A DNA stretch of 5,594 nucleotides from Bacillota bacterium (GCA_021827805.1 JAKAUG010000338.1:1-5594); one strand, 5' to 3'; shown: positions 1 through 5,478, numbered from the stretch's first letter. The notes: generated from the sequence alone by a model not told the origin. Made by a program: numbers and translations.

Positions 1-245
1 CCACGGACCACCAGCGCGTACATCAGGGGACGCACGCTTCGCGGGGGGAGAGGGCCAAAGACGAAGCGGACAAGAGGCCCATTGGCCCTCCCCCGAATCT
101 CGGTCCAAGCCACATGCCCCGTCGACTCTGAGACTGGCGCAAGGTTCTCACGCCCTGCCAGGGGGTGGCTCGCATCGAGGCGCGAAGTGCCCTGGCGGGT
201 CAACGGTACCGGAGTCCCACCCACAGCATCCGGGAGGTGGCTTCC
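1..245. other. Non-coding left flank with an imperfect hairpin
   Basis: No reading frame here resembles a known protein. The only structure I see is an inverted repeat: 51-58 (AGGGCCAA) pairs perfectly with 82-89, and the stem extends outward to 46-50/90-94 with one A-C mismatch. The intervening loop is 23 nt. There is no T-run on either side, so it is at best a weak or factor-dependent terminator for a gene outside the window. On the minus strand a possible start codon at 24-22 opens into M-Y-A-L-V-V-R and runs off the left edge. It has no clear ribosome binding site and is too short to call. Confidence 0.4.
231..240 (+). promoter_or_regulatory. Shine-Dalgarno sequence of the Gfo/Idh/MocA gene
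   Basis: CGGGAGGTGG ends 5 nt before the ATG at 246. This close match to the anti-Shine-Dalgarno complement supports the ATG over the in-frame GTG at 165, which would add 27 residues that do not look like part of the Rossmann fold. Confidence 0.75.
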
Positions 246-1316
246 ATGCCCCTGAAGGTCGGGGTCGTCGGCTTGGCCGGCATCGGGAACCGACACGCGC
301 AGTGCCACAAGGAGGATCCGCTCGCCGAGCTTGTCGCCGTCTGCGACATCCTGCCGGACCGCGCCGATCAAGCCGCTCAGAAGTATGGCGTTCGGCCCTA
401 TCACAGCCTCCAGGAGATGCTGGCAGGGGAACCGGATCTGGATGTCGTGGATGTCACCACCGGTGGAGACGAGAACGGCAGCTGGCACTTTTCTCCGGTG
501 ATGCTGGCCCTGGAGCACCGCCGCAACGTCCTGGTCGAAAAGCCCCTCAGCAACGACATTGCCGAGGCCAGGCGCATGGTGGCCCGGGCAGACGAGCAGG
601 GCGTATACCTTGGCTGCAACCTCAACCACTACTTCACGCCGCCCGCCGAGCTCGCCAAGCAGCGCATCCAGGCCGGAGAGCTGGGCGAGCTGCGCTGGTG
701 CCTGATGAAGATGGGCTTCTCCGGCGGAGAGCAGGGCTACCACGGTCCCGCCCAGGATCCGCGCTACCGCGACTTTCCCTACTTCCACGCCAAGGCGTTC
801 CTGACGCACCCCTTCAGCGTCATGCGGTATCTCTGCGGTGACATGACGCACGTCCAGGCCTTCTTCGGCCGGCCGGGCTTCCGGCAGCGGGCCGGGGATG
901 TGCTCCTCTCCCAAACGAGCATCCATACCCGCTTTGCCAACGACTGCACAGGTTACCTGCTGAGCACCCGCGGGGACACCCCCGTGGGCATGGGCGGCTG
1001 GTGGAGCATCGAGGTGGGCGGTACGCGCGGCACGGTCTGCATTGAGAACTGCATCGAGAAGCTCACCTTCTGGCCCGAGCCGGGCAGCGGCAAGGAACCC
1101 GCGGTCACGAGCACGGGGATCACCGACTTCGAGCAGACCTTCCCGCGTCGGCTCCACGCGTTCCTGGAGGACGTGGGCAACCACGTGGAACGGCGGAGGC
1201 TGCGCGCCTCTGGCCGCGACGCCCTGGCGGCGCTCGAATACACGTGGGCCGCGATGGAGTCACATGAGCAGGGGGGGCGCCTGGTCCTTCCCCACGCGCT
1301 GCCCCCCCTGCGCTGA
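246..1316 (+). CDS. Gfo/Idh/MocA family NAD(P)-dependent oxidoreductase
   Basis: The 356-residue product is of usual length for the Gfo/Idh/MocA sugar and inositol dehydrogenase family. It opens with a beta strand and glycine-rich loop, KVGVVGLAGIGNRH (residues 4-17), for dinucleotide binding. An acidic residue follows the second strand (VAVCD, D34), which usually favours NAD over NADP. The family signature EKP lies at 98-100 in NVLVEKPLSND. The C-terminal alpha/beta half contains NLNHYFTPP (125-133), LTHPFSVMRYLCG (186-198, where family members often have a catalytic histidine) and the closing helix SGRDALAALEYTWAAMES (322-339). There is no signal peptide, so it is cytoplasmic. Family members oxidise or reduce a hydroxyl/keto group on sugars or cyclitols; the substrate cannot be read from the sequence. 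With a DUF1080 gene 1.7 kb away, formation of 3-keto sugars is a reasonable but unproven guess. It stands alone on its strand and ends in hairpins before a convergent gene. Family assignment is firm; specificity is not. Confidence 0.93.
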   Translation: MPLKVGVVGLAGIGNRHAQCHKEDPLAELVAVCDILPDRADQAAQKYGVRPYHSLQEMLAGEPDLDVVDVTTGGDENGSWHFSPVMLALEHRRNVLVEKPLSNDIAEARRMVARADEQGVYLGCNLNHYFTPPAELAKQRIQAGELGELRWCLMKMGFSGGEQGYHGPAQDPRYRDFPYFHAKAFLTHPFSVMRYLCGDMTHVQAFFGRPGFRQRAGDVLLSQTSIHTRFANDCTGYLLSTRGDTPVGMGGWWSIEVGGTRGTVCIENCIEKLTFWPEPGSGKEPAVTSTGITDFEQTFPRRLHAFLEDVGNHVERRRLRASGRDALAALEYTWAAMESHEQGGRLVLPHALPPLR

Positions 1317-1336
1317 GCGAAGGACTTCGCGCAAGA

Positions 1337-1370
1337 GCGGGGCCCGGCAGCGGACGGGTCCGGGCCCCGC
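1337..1370 (+). terminator. GC-rich hairpin after the Gfo/Idh/MocA gene
   Basis: A perfect 11-bp stem (1337-1347 GCGGGGCCCGG with 1360-1370) encloses a 12-nt loop, starting 20 nt after the stop codon at 1314-1316. No T-run follows. The position suggests transcription termination or 3'-end protection, of the T-less kind seen in high-GC bacteria. Confidence 0.5.
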
Positions 1371-1394
1371 ATCGCCGGGACGAGGCTCTTGTTG

Positions 1395-1430
1395 GAGAGG
1401 TGGGAGGGCCGAGCGGCCCTCCCGCCTCTT
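1395..1430. terminator. Bidirectional terminator hairpin between convergent genes
   Basis: A stem of about 16 pairs (1395-1410 with 1415-1430, including G-T wobbles at 1401/1424 and 1395/1430) closes on a 4-nt loop, GAGC. On the plus strand the descending arm ends in CCTCTTT, a short pyrimidine/T stretch. The hairpin lies 5 nt beyond the stop codon of the minus-strand gene and about 80 nt beyond the plus-strand gene, so it can serve both transcripts. Confidence 0.65.
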
Positions 1431-1435
1431 TGCGG

Positions 1436-2263
1436 TCACCGCCGTGCGGCCGAACGCCGACGGACCAGCAGCAGTCCGGTCGCAAGCGACAGCGCCGCGC
1501 CCAGGGGCGTCCAGAGCGGCATACCAGTCTTGGGCAGGGACGAAGGCGCACTGGCCGACGCTTGGACCGCGGCGGGCTCAAGGCTGATGGCGAAAACGTG
1601 GAGGGCGGCGGGCCCACCGTTGTGCGTCGGAAGCGTTCCGGGAAGCTTGACGGACTGCAGGGTGTGCGCCGGATCCACCGGGTAGGAGAACGCATACAGA
1701 CCGATGGGCTGCGTGCCATTGGTGGCCGTACCCTTGATGACGGCCGTGGCGGGATCCCCCGGGCCCCACCAGTCCGGCCACGTGACGGGTACCTGCGAGG
1801 TGGTGCCGTCCTTGTATCCGAGCGCGAGGGCGGTGGATACCGGTCCCCAGGTGGCCGCACCGAGGAAGTAAATCTCGCTGTAGTGGCCTGGCGGCACGGC
1901 GATGGTCTGCCCGGCGTTGATGACAGCGTTGAAGGCGGTGTTGGACGCCGGGGGCAAGTGGAAGGTGGCCGCCGACCCGGTGACGGCGGAGCCGGACGCC
2001 GACGTAAAGGTGGAGGTTGTCAGCGTACCTGTGGTCGGCCAGCTGGCGGCGCCGAAGCCACTGCCCTTGGTATCCAGGGAGGTCCCGCCCTTGGTGGGCG
2101 TACCCGGCGTGTAGACGGCATCCTGGTTGAACACACTGGACAGATCCACCGTCACATCCTGGGCGGTACCCGCGGCAGCCGGCATGGCTCCGGCCAGAAC
2201 CAGGACGGACGCCACCAGGCACCCTGCCAAGCCGAGGACACCGCGCCTTCCGAATCCCGTCAT
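1436..2263 (-). CDS. Secreted LPXTG-anchored protein with a glycosidase-associated beta-sandwich domain
   Basis: The 275-residue product has the full architecture of a sortase substrate. A signal peptide has basic residues GRR (5-7), a hydrophobic core (8-27) and a likely cleavage site after MPAAA (27-31). The exported region spans about 33-230, followed by a small Ala/Ser linker (231-242). LPKTG (243-247) precedes a hydrophobic span (249-267) and the basic tail RRRSAARR. The exported part runs from VDLSSVFNQD through NAGQTIAVPPGHYSEIYFLG (117-135, approximate) and YKDGTT to LHVFAISLE (221-229). From memory this layout matches beta-sandwich domains appended to secreted exo-glycosidases of Gram-positive bacteria. 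No catalytic domain is present, so a role in binding surface or environmental glycans is inferred. LAGC (12-15) could be read as a lipobox, but the LPXTG tail argues for wall anchoring. The ATG at 2263 is chosen because it starts the signal peptide and has a good ribosome binding site. The nearest gene upstream on this strand is 724 bp away. Confidence 0.88.
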   Translation of the reverse strand: MTGFGRRGVLGLAGCLVASVLVLAGAMPAAAGTAQDVTVDLSSVFNQDAVYTPGTPTKGGTSLDTKGSGFGAASWPTTGTLTTSTFTSASGSAVTGSAATFHLPPASNTAFNAVINAGQTIAVPPGHYSEIYFLGAATWGPVSTALALGYKDGTTSQVPVTWPDWWGPGDPATAVIKGTATNGTQPIGLYAFSYPVDPAHTLQSVKLPGTLPTHNGGPAALHVFAISLEPAAVQASASAPSSLPKTGMPLWTPLGAALSLATGLLLVRRRSAARR

Positions 2264-2270
2264 CCTCGAG

Positions 2271-2279
2271 TCCCCCTTT
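2271..2279 (-). promoter_or_regulatory. Shine-Dalgarno sequence of the LPXTG gene
   Basis: On the minus strand AAAGGGGGA lies 7 nt before the ATG at 2263-2261. It fixes the start and rules out the 67-residue upstream extension, whose sequence does not resemble a protein. Confidence 0.7.
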
Positions 2280-2340
2280 CCTGTGTCCCGAGCCGCGCGA
2301 ACCGGCACCGCGTCTGCTGCCACCCGGTCTGAGAAGATGT

Positions 2341-2360
2341 TCCACGCGGTGGACGTCCAC
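2341..2360. promoter_or_regulatory. Overlapping inverted repeats, candidate operator upstream of the LPXTG gene
   Basis: TCCACGCGGTGGACGTCCAC contains three alternating half-sites (TCCAC, GTGGA, TCCAC). They form one dyad with a 3-nt centre (2341-2353) and a perfect 12-bp palindrome, GTGGACGTCCAC (2349-2360). It sits about 80-100 bp upstream of the LPXTG start, a plausible place for a regulator to bind. I do not recognise the cognate regulator. Confidence 0.35.
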
Positions 2361-2370
2361 TCCTTTCCTC

Positions 2371-2390
2371 TGGGCACGACTGGGCACACC
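2371..2390. repeat. Two tandem 10-bp direct repeats (TGGGCAC core)
   Basis: TGGGCACGAC is followed at once by TGGGCACACC. The identical 7-bp cores are exactly 10 bp apart, so both would face the same side of the helix. They lie 10 bp from the inverted repeats at 2341-2360 and may belong to the same control region. Confidence 0.3.
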
Positions 2391-2934
2391 CGCATGGTGC
2401 GAACCAGCCCGCCCGTCCTCTGGGGGGCCGGAGCCGCACCGCGTGGCGGCGTCGACGCATGCACCAGTAGTCACGGGTGGGCGCTCCCCCGCTTTGCCGA
2501 TCCAGAGGCCGTCCAGAAGTCCAGGAGGCGCAGCCAACGGGCCGGCATTCCAGGGGCCTGGGGCCCTGCGGCTCGATCTCCACGCGGGCCGTATCCTCGG
2601 GGGGAAGGACGCGAGCCAGGGAGCGAATCAGGCGCTGCAAGGCCTGGCGGTCGAGCTGGTCCTCCCGGCCAAAGTGGGGGATGACGACGGCGTGCGCGCT
2701 TGGTCCGGGAGGCCCAGCGGCCGTGTGCCAGTTGCGCGCTCTGGCCGGGAGAACTGCCCGGTGCAACCGCCTGCTGTGAAGCAGGAACGCCTGAGTCCGA
2801 AACCGGCGGCTGCAGCGGTCGGAAACAAGAGACGATGACAAGGGGGACGGCTCCCAGCACCGCGCCTGGCGACCTCCGCCAGGACCACCCTCACCGCCCG
2901 CCCAGCCTGCGCGAGGGCAGCAGGGTCCAGGTTT

Positions 2935-2981
2935 GGGACGGGGCGGCATGCGGGGACGGCACCCGCATGCCGCCCCGTCCC
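2935..2981 (-). terminator. Perfect 20-bp hairpin downstream of the DUF1080 gene
   Basis: Arms 2935-2954 and 2962-2981 are exact reverse complements over 20 bp, around the 7-nt loop 2955-2961. The hairpin begins 6 nt after the end of the DUF1080 gene on the minus strand. The following minus-strand sequence is AAACC, not a T-run, so it is not a canonical intrinsic terminator. Termination by a very stable stem, or 3'-end protection, is the likeliest role. Confidence 0.6.
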
Positions 2982-2987
2982 GAGGGC

Positions 2988-3626
2988 TCAGCGCGGACCG
3001 TAGTCGTCCGAACCCTGCCGGGCCAGGCGCACAAACCACACGTTCCGATAACGGACGGGGTGGCCGTGATCCTGCAGGCGCAGCGGTCCAGGGGCCCCGA
3101 TGTCCTGGTCCAGCGCCCCCCCGGTCGGCCCCCGCAGGGTCACGTTGTTGTGGATGCAGATGCCGTTGTGCAGCAGCGTCATCCGCGCCTGCTCCTGGGC
3201 CCGGCCGGATGCGTCCACCCGGGCGGCACGGAACGCGATGTCATAGCTCTGCCACTCGAGCGGCCGGCGGCAGGCGTTGGACAGCGGTGCGAACTGGTCG
3301 TAGATCGCTCCACAATCCCCCTTGCCGGGCACACTCCAGCCATAGGAGTCCAGCACCTGGATCTCGTAGCGCCCCTGCACATACACCCCGCTGTTGCCCT
3401 TGCCCTGACCGGAGGCCTCTGGCATGTCGGGCACGGAGAACTCCAGGTGGATCCAAGCGTCGTCGAAGGTTTCCAGGCTGACGATGTCGCCGGTGCCACG
3501 GACCACCGTCATGGCACCGTCGGCCACCGCCCAGCCGGGCGGTTCATCGCCGCGGCGGCGACGCCACTGACTGAGATCCCGACCATCGAACAGGATCACC
3601 GCACCCTGCGGGGGCTCCGCGAACAT
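2988..3626 (-). CDS. DUF1080 protein (3-keto-disaccharide hydrolase family)
   Basis: The 212-residue product matches PF06439, a concanavalin-like beta-sandwich renamed 3-keto-disaccharide hydrolase. In order, the motifs are: LFDGRDLSQW (12-21), W-A-V-A-D-G (32-37), GNSGVYVQGRYEIQVLDS (77-94), CGAIYDQFAP (105-114), EWQSYDI (124-130) and GPLRLQDHGHPVRYRNVWF (180-198). These cover the family from the first to the last conserved strand, so the domain is complete and nothing else is attached. Members cleave the glycosidic bond of sugars already oxidised at C3. Many homologues are exported, but this one starts MFAEPPQG with no signal peptide, so it should act in the cytoplasm on imported substrate. 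The start at 3626 is supported by AAAGGGTGA 7-8 nt upstream. The gene is transcribed away from the aldo/keto reductase, with a shared 269-bp intergenic region. Family assignment is firm; the natural substrate is unknown. Confidence 0.92.
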   Translation of the reverse strand: MFAEPPQGAVILFDGRDLSQWRRRRGDEPPGWAVADGAMTVVRGTGDIVSLETFDDAWIHLEFSVPDMPEASGQGKGNSGVYVQGRYEIQVLDSYGWSVPGKGDCGAIYDQFAPLSNACRRPLEWQSYDIAFRAARVDASGRAQEQARMTLLHNGICIHNNVTLRGPTGGALDQDIGAPGPLRLQDHGHPVRYRNVWFVRLARQGSDDYGPR

Positions 3627-3800
3627 GGCCGCTCACCCTTTCTCACCGAGAGGCTGCTGGCTGATTGGCAACGGCGGTGCCCGGCTCCTGCCACGGGCCA
3701 TCCGCACCATCCCGGAGGGCGCCGCCCCCGACCGCGCAAGGCCACGCAGAGACCGCGGCATCGGCGCGCCAGGCGGCAGGAGACACTGCCAGCGACGGCA

Positions 3801-3820
3801 TATCAAGACATGTACATAGG
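3801..3820. promoter_or_regulatory. AT-rich spot with an ATGTACAT palindrome, possible divergent promoter
   Basis: Within otherwise GC-rich DNA, 3800-3819 is unusually A/T-rich and contains the 8-bp palindrome ATGTACAT (3810-3817). TGTACATA (3811-3818) could be a weak -10 element for the aldo/keto reductase, and TATGTA on the other strand could be one for the DUF1080 gene. No good -35 match is seen, so this is a positional guess. Confidence 0.25.
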
Positions 3821-3822
3821 TT

Positions 3823-3870
3823 GGTGCCGTCTGGCCCCTGCCCGCGCGGGGGGAGGGCCAGACGGGCACC
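3823..3870 (+). promoter_or_regulatory. Long leader hairpin upstream of the aldo/keto reductase
   Basis: 3823-3828 (GGTGCC) pairs with 3865-3870, and 3829-3837 (GTCTGGCCC) pairs with 3855-3863. Only G3864 is bulged, giving 15 bp in all. The 17-nt loop is itself GC-rich and includes the palindromic CCCGCGCGGG. The stem ends 8 nt before the ribosome binding site at 3879-3885, so it would lie in the mRNA leader. No T-run follows. It could insulate, stabilise or attenuate the transcript. Confidence 0.45.
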
Positions 3871-3878
3871 GATCCGCG

Positions 3879-3885
3879 AAGGGGG
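3879..3885 (+). promoter_or_regulatory. Shine-Dalgarno sequence of the aldo/keto reductase (TTG start)
   Basis: AAGGGGG lies 10 nt before TTG at 3896-3898. No ATG or GTG lies near the start of the conserved domain, so this site and the homology together select the TTG. Confidence 0.5.
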
Positions 3886-3895
3886 CTGCACGAGG

Positions 3896-4855
3896 TTGGC
3901 CATAGAGTACCGCCTGCTGGGCCGGACCGGGGTCCGGGTCTCCTCCCTGTGCCTTGGCTGCATGAATTTCGGTGGCCGTACCGCAGAGGAGGACGCCATT
4001 CGCATCATCCACGCGGCCCTGGACGCCGGGATCAACTTCATCGACACGGCCAACGTGTACAGTCGGGGCGTCTCCGAGACGATCACCGGCAAGGCGTTGG
4101 CGGACGGGCGACGCCAGAGGGTCATCCTGGCCACCAAGGTGCATGGTCGCATGGGGGATGGACCCAACGACTGGGGCAACCACCGCCAGCACATCTTTGC
4201 CCAAGTGGAGGCGAGCCTGCGGAGGCTGGGCACAGACCACATCGACCTCTACCAGATCCACCGCCCACAGGCGGAGACACCCATCGAGGAGACCCTCGAT
4301 GCCCTGAACGACCTGGTCCGGCAGGGCAAGGTCCGCTTCATCGGCTCGTCCACGTTCCCCGCCTGGCAACTCGTCGAGAGCTACTGGGTCTCCGACCGCC
4401 GCAACCTGGCGCGCTTCGTGTGCGAACAGCCGCCGTACCACCTCTTTGACCGCAGGATCGAGACCGAGGTGCTCCCCGCGTGCCGCAGGTTCCAGACAGC
4501 CGTCATCCCTTGGAGCCCCCTGGCCGGAGGCTGGTTGACCGGCAAGTACCGGCGGGGGCAGCCCCTCCCCGAGGTGGGCCGCCACCTCAAGGCCCTGGAG
4601 AACCCCGACGATCCCGGTGTCGCCCGCCGACTGGCGGCGGTGGAGGCCCTGCTGCCACTGGCGCAGGAGATGGGGGCCACCCTCTCCCAGTTTGCGCTGG
4701 CCTGGAACCTCCAGCAGCCGGGCGTCACGGCCCCCATCATCGGGCCGCGCACGCTCGAGCAATTGCAGGACAACCTGGCGGCCACCCAGTTCCAACTCAG
4801 CCCAGAACTGCTGCAGCGCGTGGACGGCATCTGCCCCAAGGGGCAGAGCATCTGA
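3896..4855 (+). CDS. Aldo/keto reductase family oxidoreductase
   Basis: The 319-residue product has the length and layout of the NADPH-dependent (alpha/beta)8-barrel aldo/keto reductases. It opens with YRLLGRTGVRVSSLCLG (5-21). All four catalytic residues are present: D50 and Y55 in NFIDTANVY, K81 in ILATKVHG, and H122 in DLYQIHRP. Further conserved stretches are IGSSTFPAW (149-157), EQPPYHLFDR (177-186), IPWSPLAGGWLTGKY (204-218) and the cofactor phosphate-binding segment PIIGPRTLEQLQDNLAA (280-296). It should reduce aldehydes or ketones, or oxidise the alcohols, in the cytoplasm; the substrate cannot be assigned. TTG at 3896 begins the conserved domain and has a Shine-Dalgarno sequence. An ATG at 3665 would add 77 residues unlike the family. 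It is divergent from the DUF1080 gene, and a link to keto-sugar metabolism is inferred only from that context. No symbol is given because the family has many unrelated specificities. Confidence 0.92.
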   Translation: MAIEYRLLGRTGVRVSSLCLGCMNFGGRTAEEDAIRIIHAALDAGINFIDTANVYSRGVSETITGKALADGRRQRVILATKVHGRMGDGPNDWGNHRQHIFAQVEASLRRLGTDHIDLYQIHRPQAETPIEETLDALNDLVRQGKVRFIGSSTFPAWQLVESYWVSDRRNLARFVCEQPPYHLFDRRIETEVLPACRRFQTAVIPWSPLAGGWLTGKYRRGQPLPEVGRHLKALENPDDPGVARRLAAVEALLPLAQEMGATLSQFALAWNLQQPGVTAPIIGPRTLEQLQDNLAATQFQLSPELLQRVDGICPKGQSI

Positions 4856-4955
4856 GGCGCGCTGCCCACGGCGCTGCCGCCGATTCCACACCAGGGGGTG
4901 CACGGCGATTGCGTTTTCGCAAGCTCAGACCGCGCGCTTGGTATCTTGCGGGGCT

Positions 4956-4992
4956 CACCCAACGCGCACGCGGGCTGCATGCGCGTTGGGTG
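4956..4992 (+). terminator. 13-bp hairpin, likely end of the aldo/keto reductase transcript
   Basis: 4956-4968 (CACCCAACGCGCA) is exactly complementary to 4980-4992, with an 11-nt loop. It lies 100 nt after the stop codon. GAAGACTGG follows rather than a T-run, so termination would rely on stem stability or Rho. Confidence 0.5.
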
Positions 4993-5104
4993 GAAGACTG
5001 GGCACAGGGCACGCCTGAACGCTGATCTACCACAGGAGGTGGGAGGGTTCGCCCGCACGCGCAACCATGCACAGGCTGGCACACTGTGGGCGCTGGTTGG
5101 GGCG

Positions 5105-5134
5105 CAGCGGTTTCCGGGAACGTTCCCACCGCTG
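5105..5134. repeat. Hairpin containing a perfect 12-bp palindrome
   Basis: CAGCGGT (5105-5111) pairs with ACCGCTG (5128-5134). The intervening sequence includes the perfect palindrome GGGAACGTTCCC (5116-5127). It could be an operator for a dimeric regulator or a decayed structural remnant; no associated intact gene is seen. Confidence 0.4.
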
Positions 5135-5160
5135 TCTGACCTGTCTGAACCGTCTGAACC
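5134..5160 (+). repeat. Three tandem 9-bp repeats (GTCTGAACC)
   Basis: GTCTGACCT (5134-5142) is followed by two exact copies of GTCTGAACC (5143-5151 and 5152-5160). The first unit matches the others at 7 of 9 bases. The array abuts, and slightly overlaps, the start of the decayed aldo/keto reductase homology. Confidence 0.7.
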
Positions 5161-5404
5161 TTGGGCCGAGCGGTCCGGAGATCTCCGTCCTGGACCTGGG
5201 CACGTGGGCCATGGGCGGTCCGGGTTGGGCAGCCACCTGGGGCCCCCGGGACGACGCCCAGTCCATGCGCGGCGTGCATCCGCCCTGGACGGCGGGATCA
5301 GCGCCCGCGACACCGCGGCCGTCGACGGGCCCGGGCACTCCGAGGAGGTCGCCGGCCGCGCCCTGAGCGGACGGCGTTCGTCGGTGCATGTTGCCTCGGC
5401 CGCT
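5154..5404 (+). pseudogene. Frameshifted N-terminal fragment of an aldo/keto reductase
   Basis: From 5154 to 5279 one frame reads LNLGPSGPEISVLDLGTWAM, then GGPGWAATWGPRDDAQSM..VH. This is the N-terminus typical of an aldo/keto reductase subfamily with GTWAMGG..WG..DD. From 5282 the next part of the same domain continues in another frame: ALDGGISARDTAAVDGPG, then HSEEVAGRALSGRRSSVHVAS. The expected order is ALD.GIN.IDTA.VYG..HSE..VGRAL.GRR..V.VATK. One missing base near 5280 (the codon between H and A-L-D) explains the shift. The catalytic aspartate survives (GAC 5309-5311). The catalytic tyrosine is aspartate (GAC at 5324-5326), and the catalytic lysine region has become A-S-A. Homology fades after about 5404, so roughly the last three quarters of the gene is absent. 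The gene at 3896 is a different subfamily, so this is not a recent duplicate. It is non-functional by any reading. Confidence 0.82.
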
Positions 5405-5449
5405 CCCCCCGCCACGGCGCAGAGGGGTGGTCAACTGCTGCCAGTATTC

Positions 5450-5478
5450 TTGACCCGCGTACGCGTGCGTGGCACAAT
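5450..5478 (+). promoter_or_regulatory. Sigma-A type promoter pointing out of the window
   Basis: TTGACC (5450-5455, 5 of 6 to TTGACA) and CACAAT (5473-5478, 4 of 6 to TATAAT) are separated by the optimal 17 bp. Transcription would start near 5485 and run rightward. It is the best housekeeping promoter match I found in the window. Confidence 0.6.

Larger units (their letters stand above)
2264..2987. other. 724-bp intergenic region without a convincing gene
   Basis: Several long open frames cross this stretch on both strands. They have Pro/Arg/Gly-rich compositions typical of antisense or non-coding high-GC DNA, and none matches a family I recognise. What can be seen: the LPXTG leader with operator-like repeats (2341-2390); a short minus-strand stretch with coding-like codon use (about 2562-2697); a small hairpin with a GTGA (GNRA-type) loop at 2770-2785; and a perfect 20-bp hairpin (2935-2981) next to the DUF1080 stop. 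A lost gene or a small untranslated RNA is possible but unproven. Confidence 0.5.
4856..5153. other. Non-coding region downstream of the aldo/keto reductase
   Basis: No frame here looks like a protein. Visible items are a small 5-bp hairpin with a TTTT loop (4909-4922), a perfect 13-bp hairpin (4956-4992), an orphan strong Shine-Dalgarno sequence AGGAGGTGG (5034-5042) with no fitting start codon at normal distance, a hairpin containing the palindrome GGGAACGTTCCC (5105-5134), and tandem 9-bp repeats (5134-5160). Confidence 0.5.

Noticed and set aside
165..245. 27-residue N-terminal extension of the Gfo/Idh/MocA protein from GTG at 165
   Set aside because: ATG 246 has a strong Shine-Dalgarno sequence 5 nt upstream and begins directly with the Rossmann strand; the extension does not look like protein.
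2264..2464. 67-residue N-terminal extension of the LPXTG protein
   Set aside because: It would place a charged, Pro/Arg-rich segment before a clear signal peptide, and the ATG at 2263 has its own ribosome binding site.
2443..2838. Plus-strand open frame of 131 codons in the intergenic region
   Set aside because: It is codon-aligned with the minus-strand coding-like stretch and reads as its antisense; no ribosome binding site and no recognisable domain.
2260..3039. Long minus-strand open frame of 259 codons overlapping the DUF1080 gene
   Set aside because: Most of it is Pro/Arg/Gly-rich shadow sequence; only about 2562-2697 looks coding, and no plausible start exists.
2700..3905. 401-codon plus-strand open frame across the DUF1080 gene
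   Set aside because: It is antisense to a clear PF06439 protein on the other strand; long antisense frames are expected at this GC content.
3803..4903. 366-codon minus-strand open frame across the aldo/keto reductase
   Set aside because: It is the antisense shadow of a gene with an intact catalytic tetrad.
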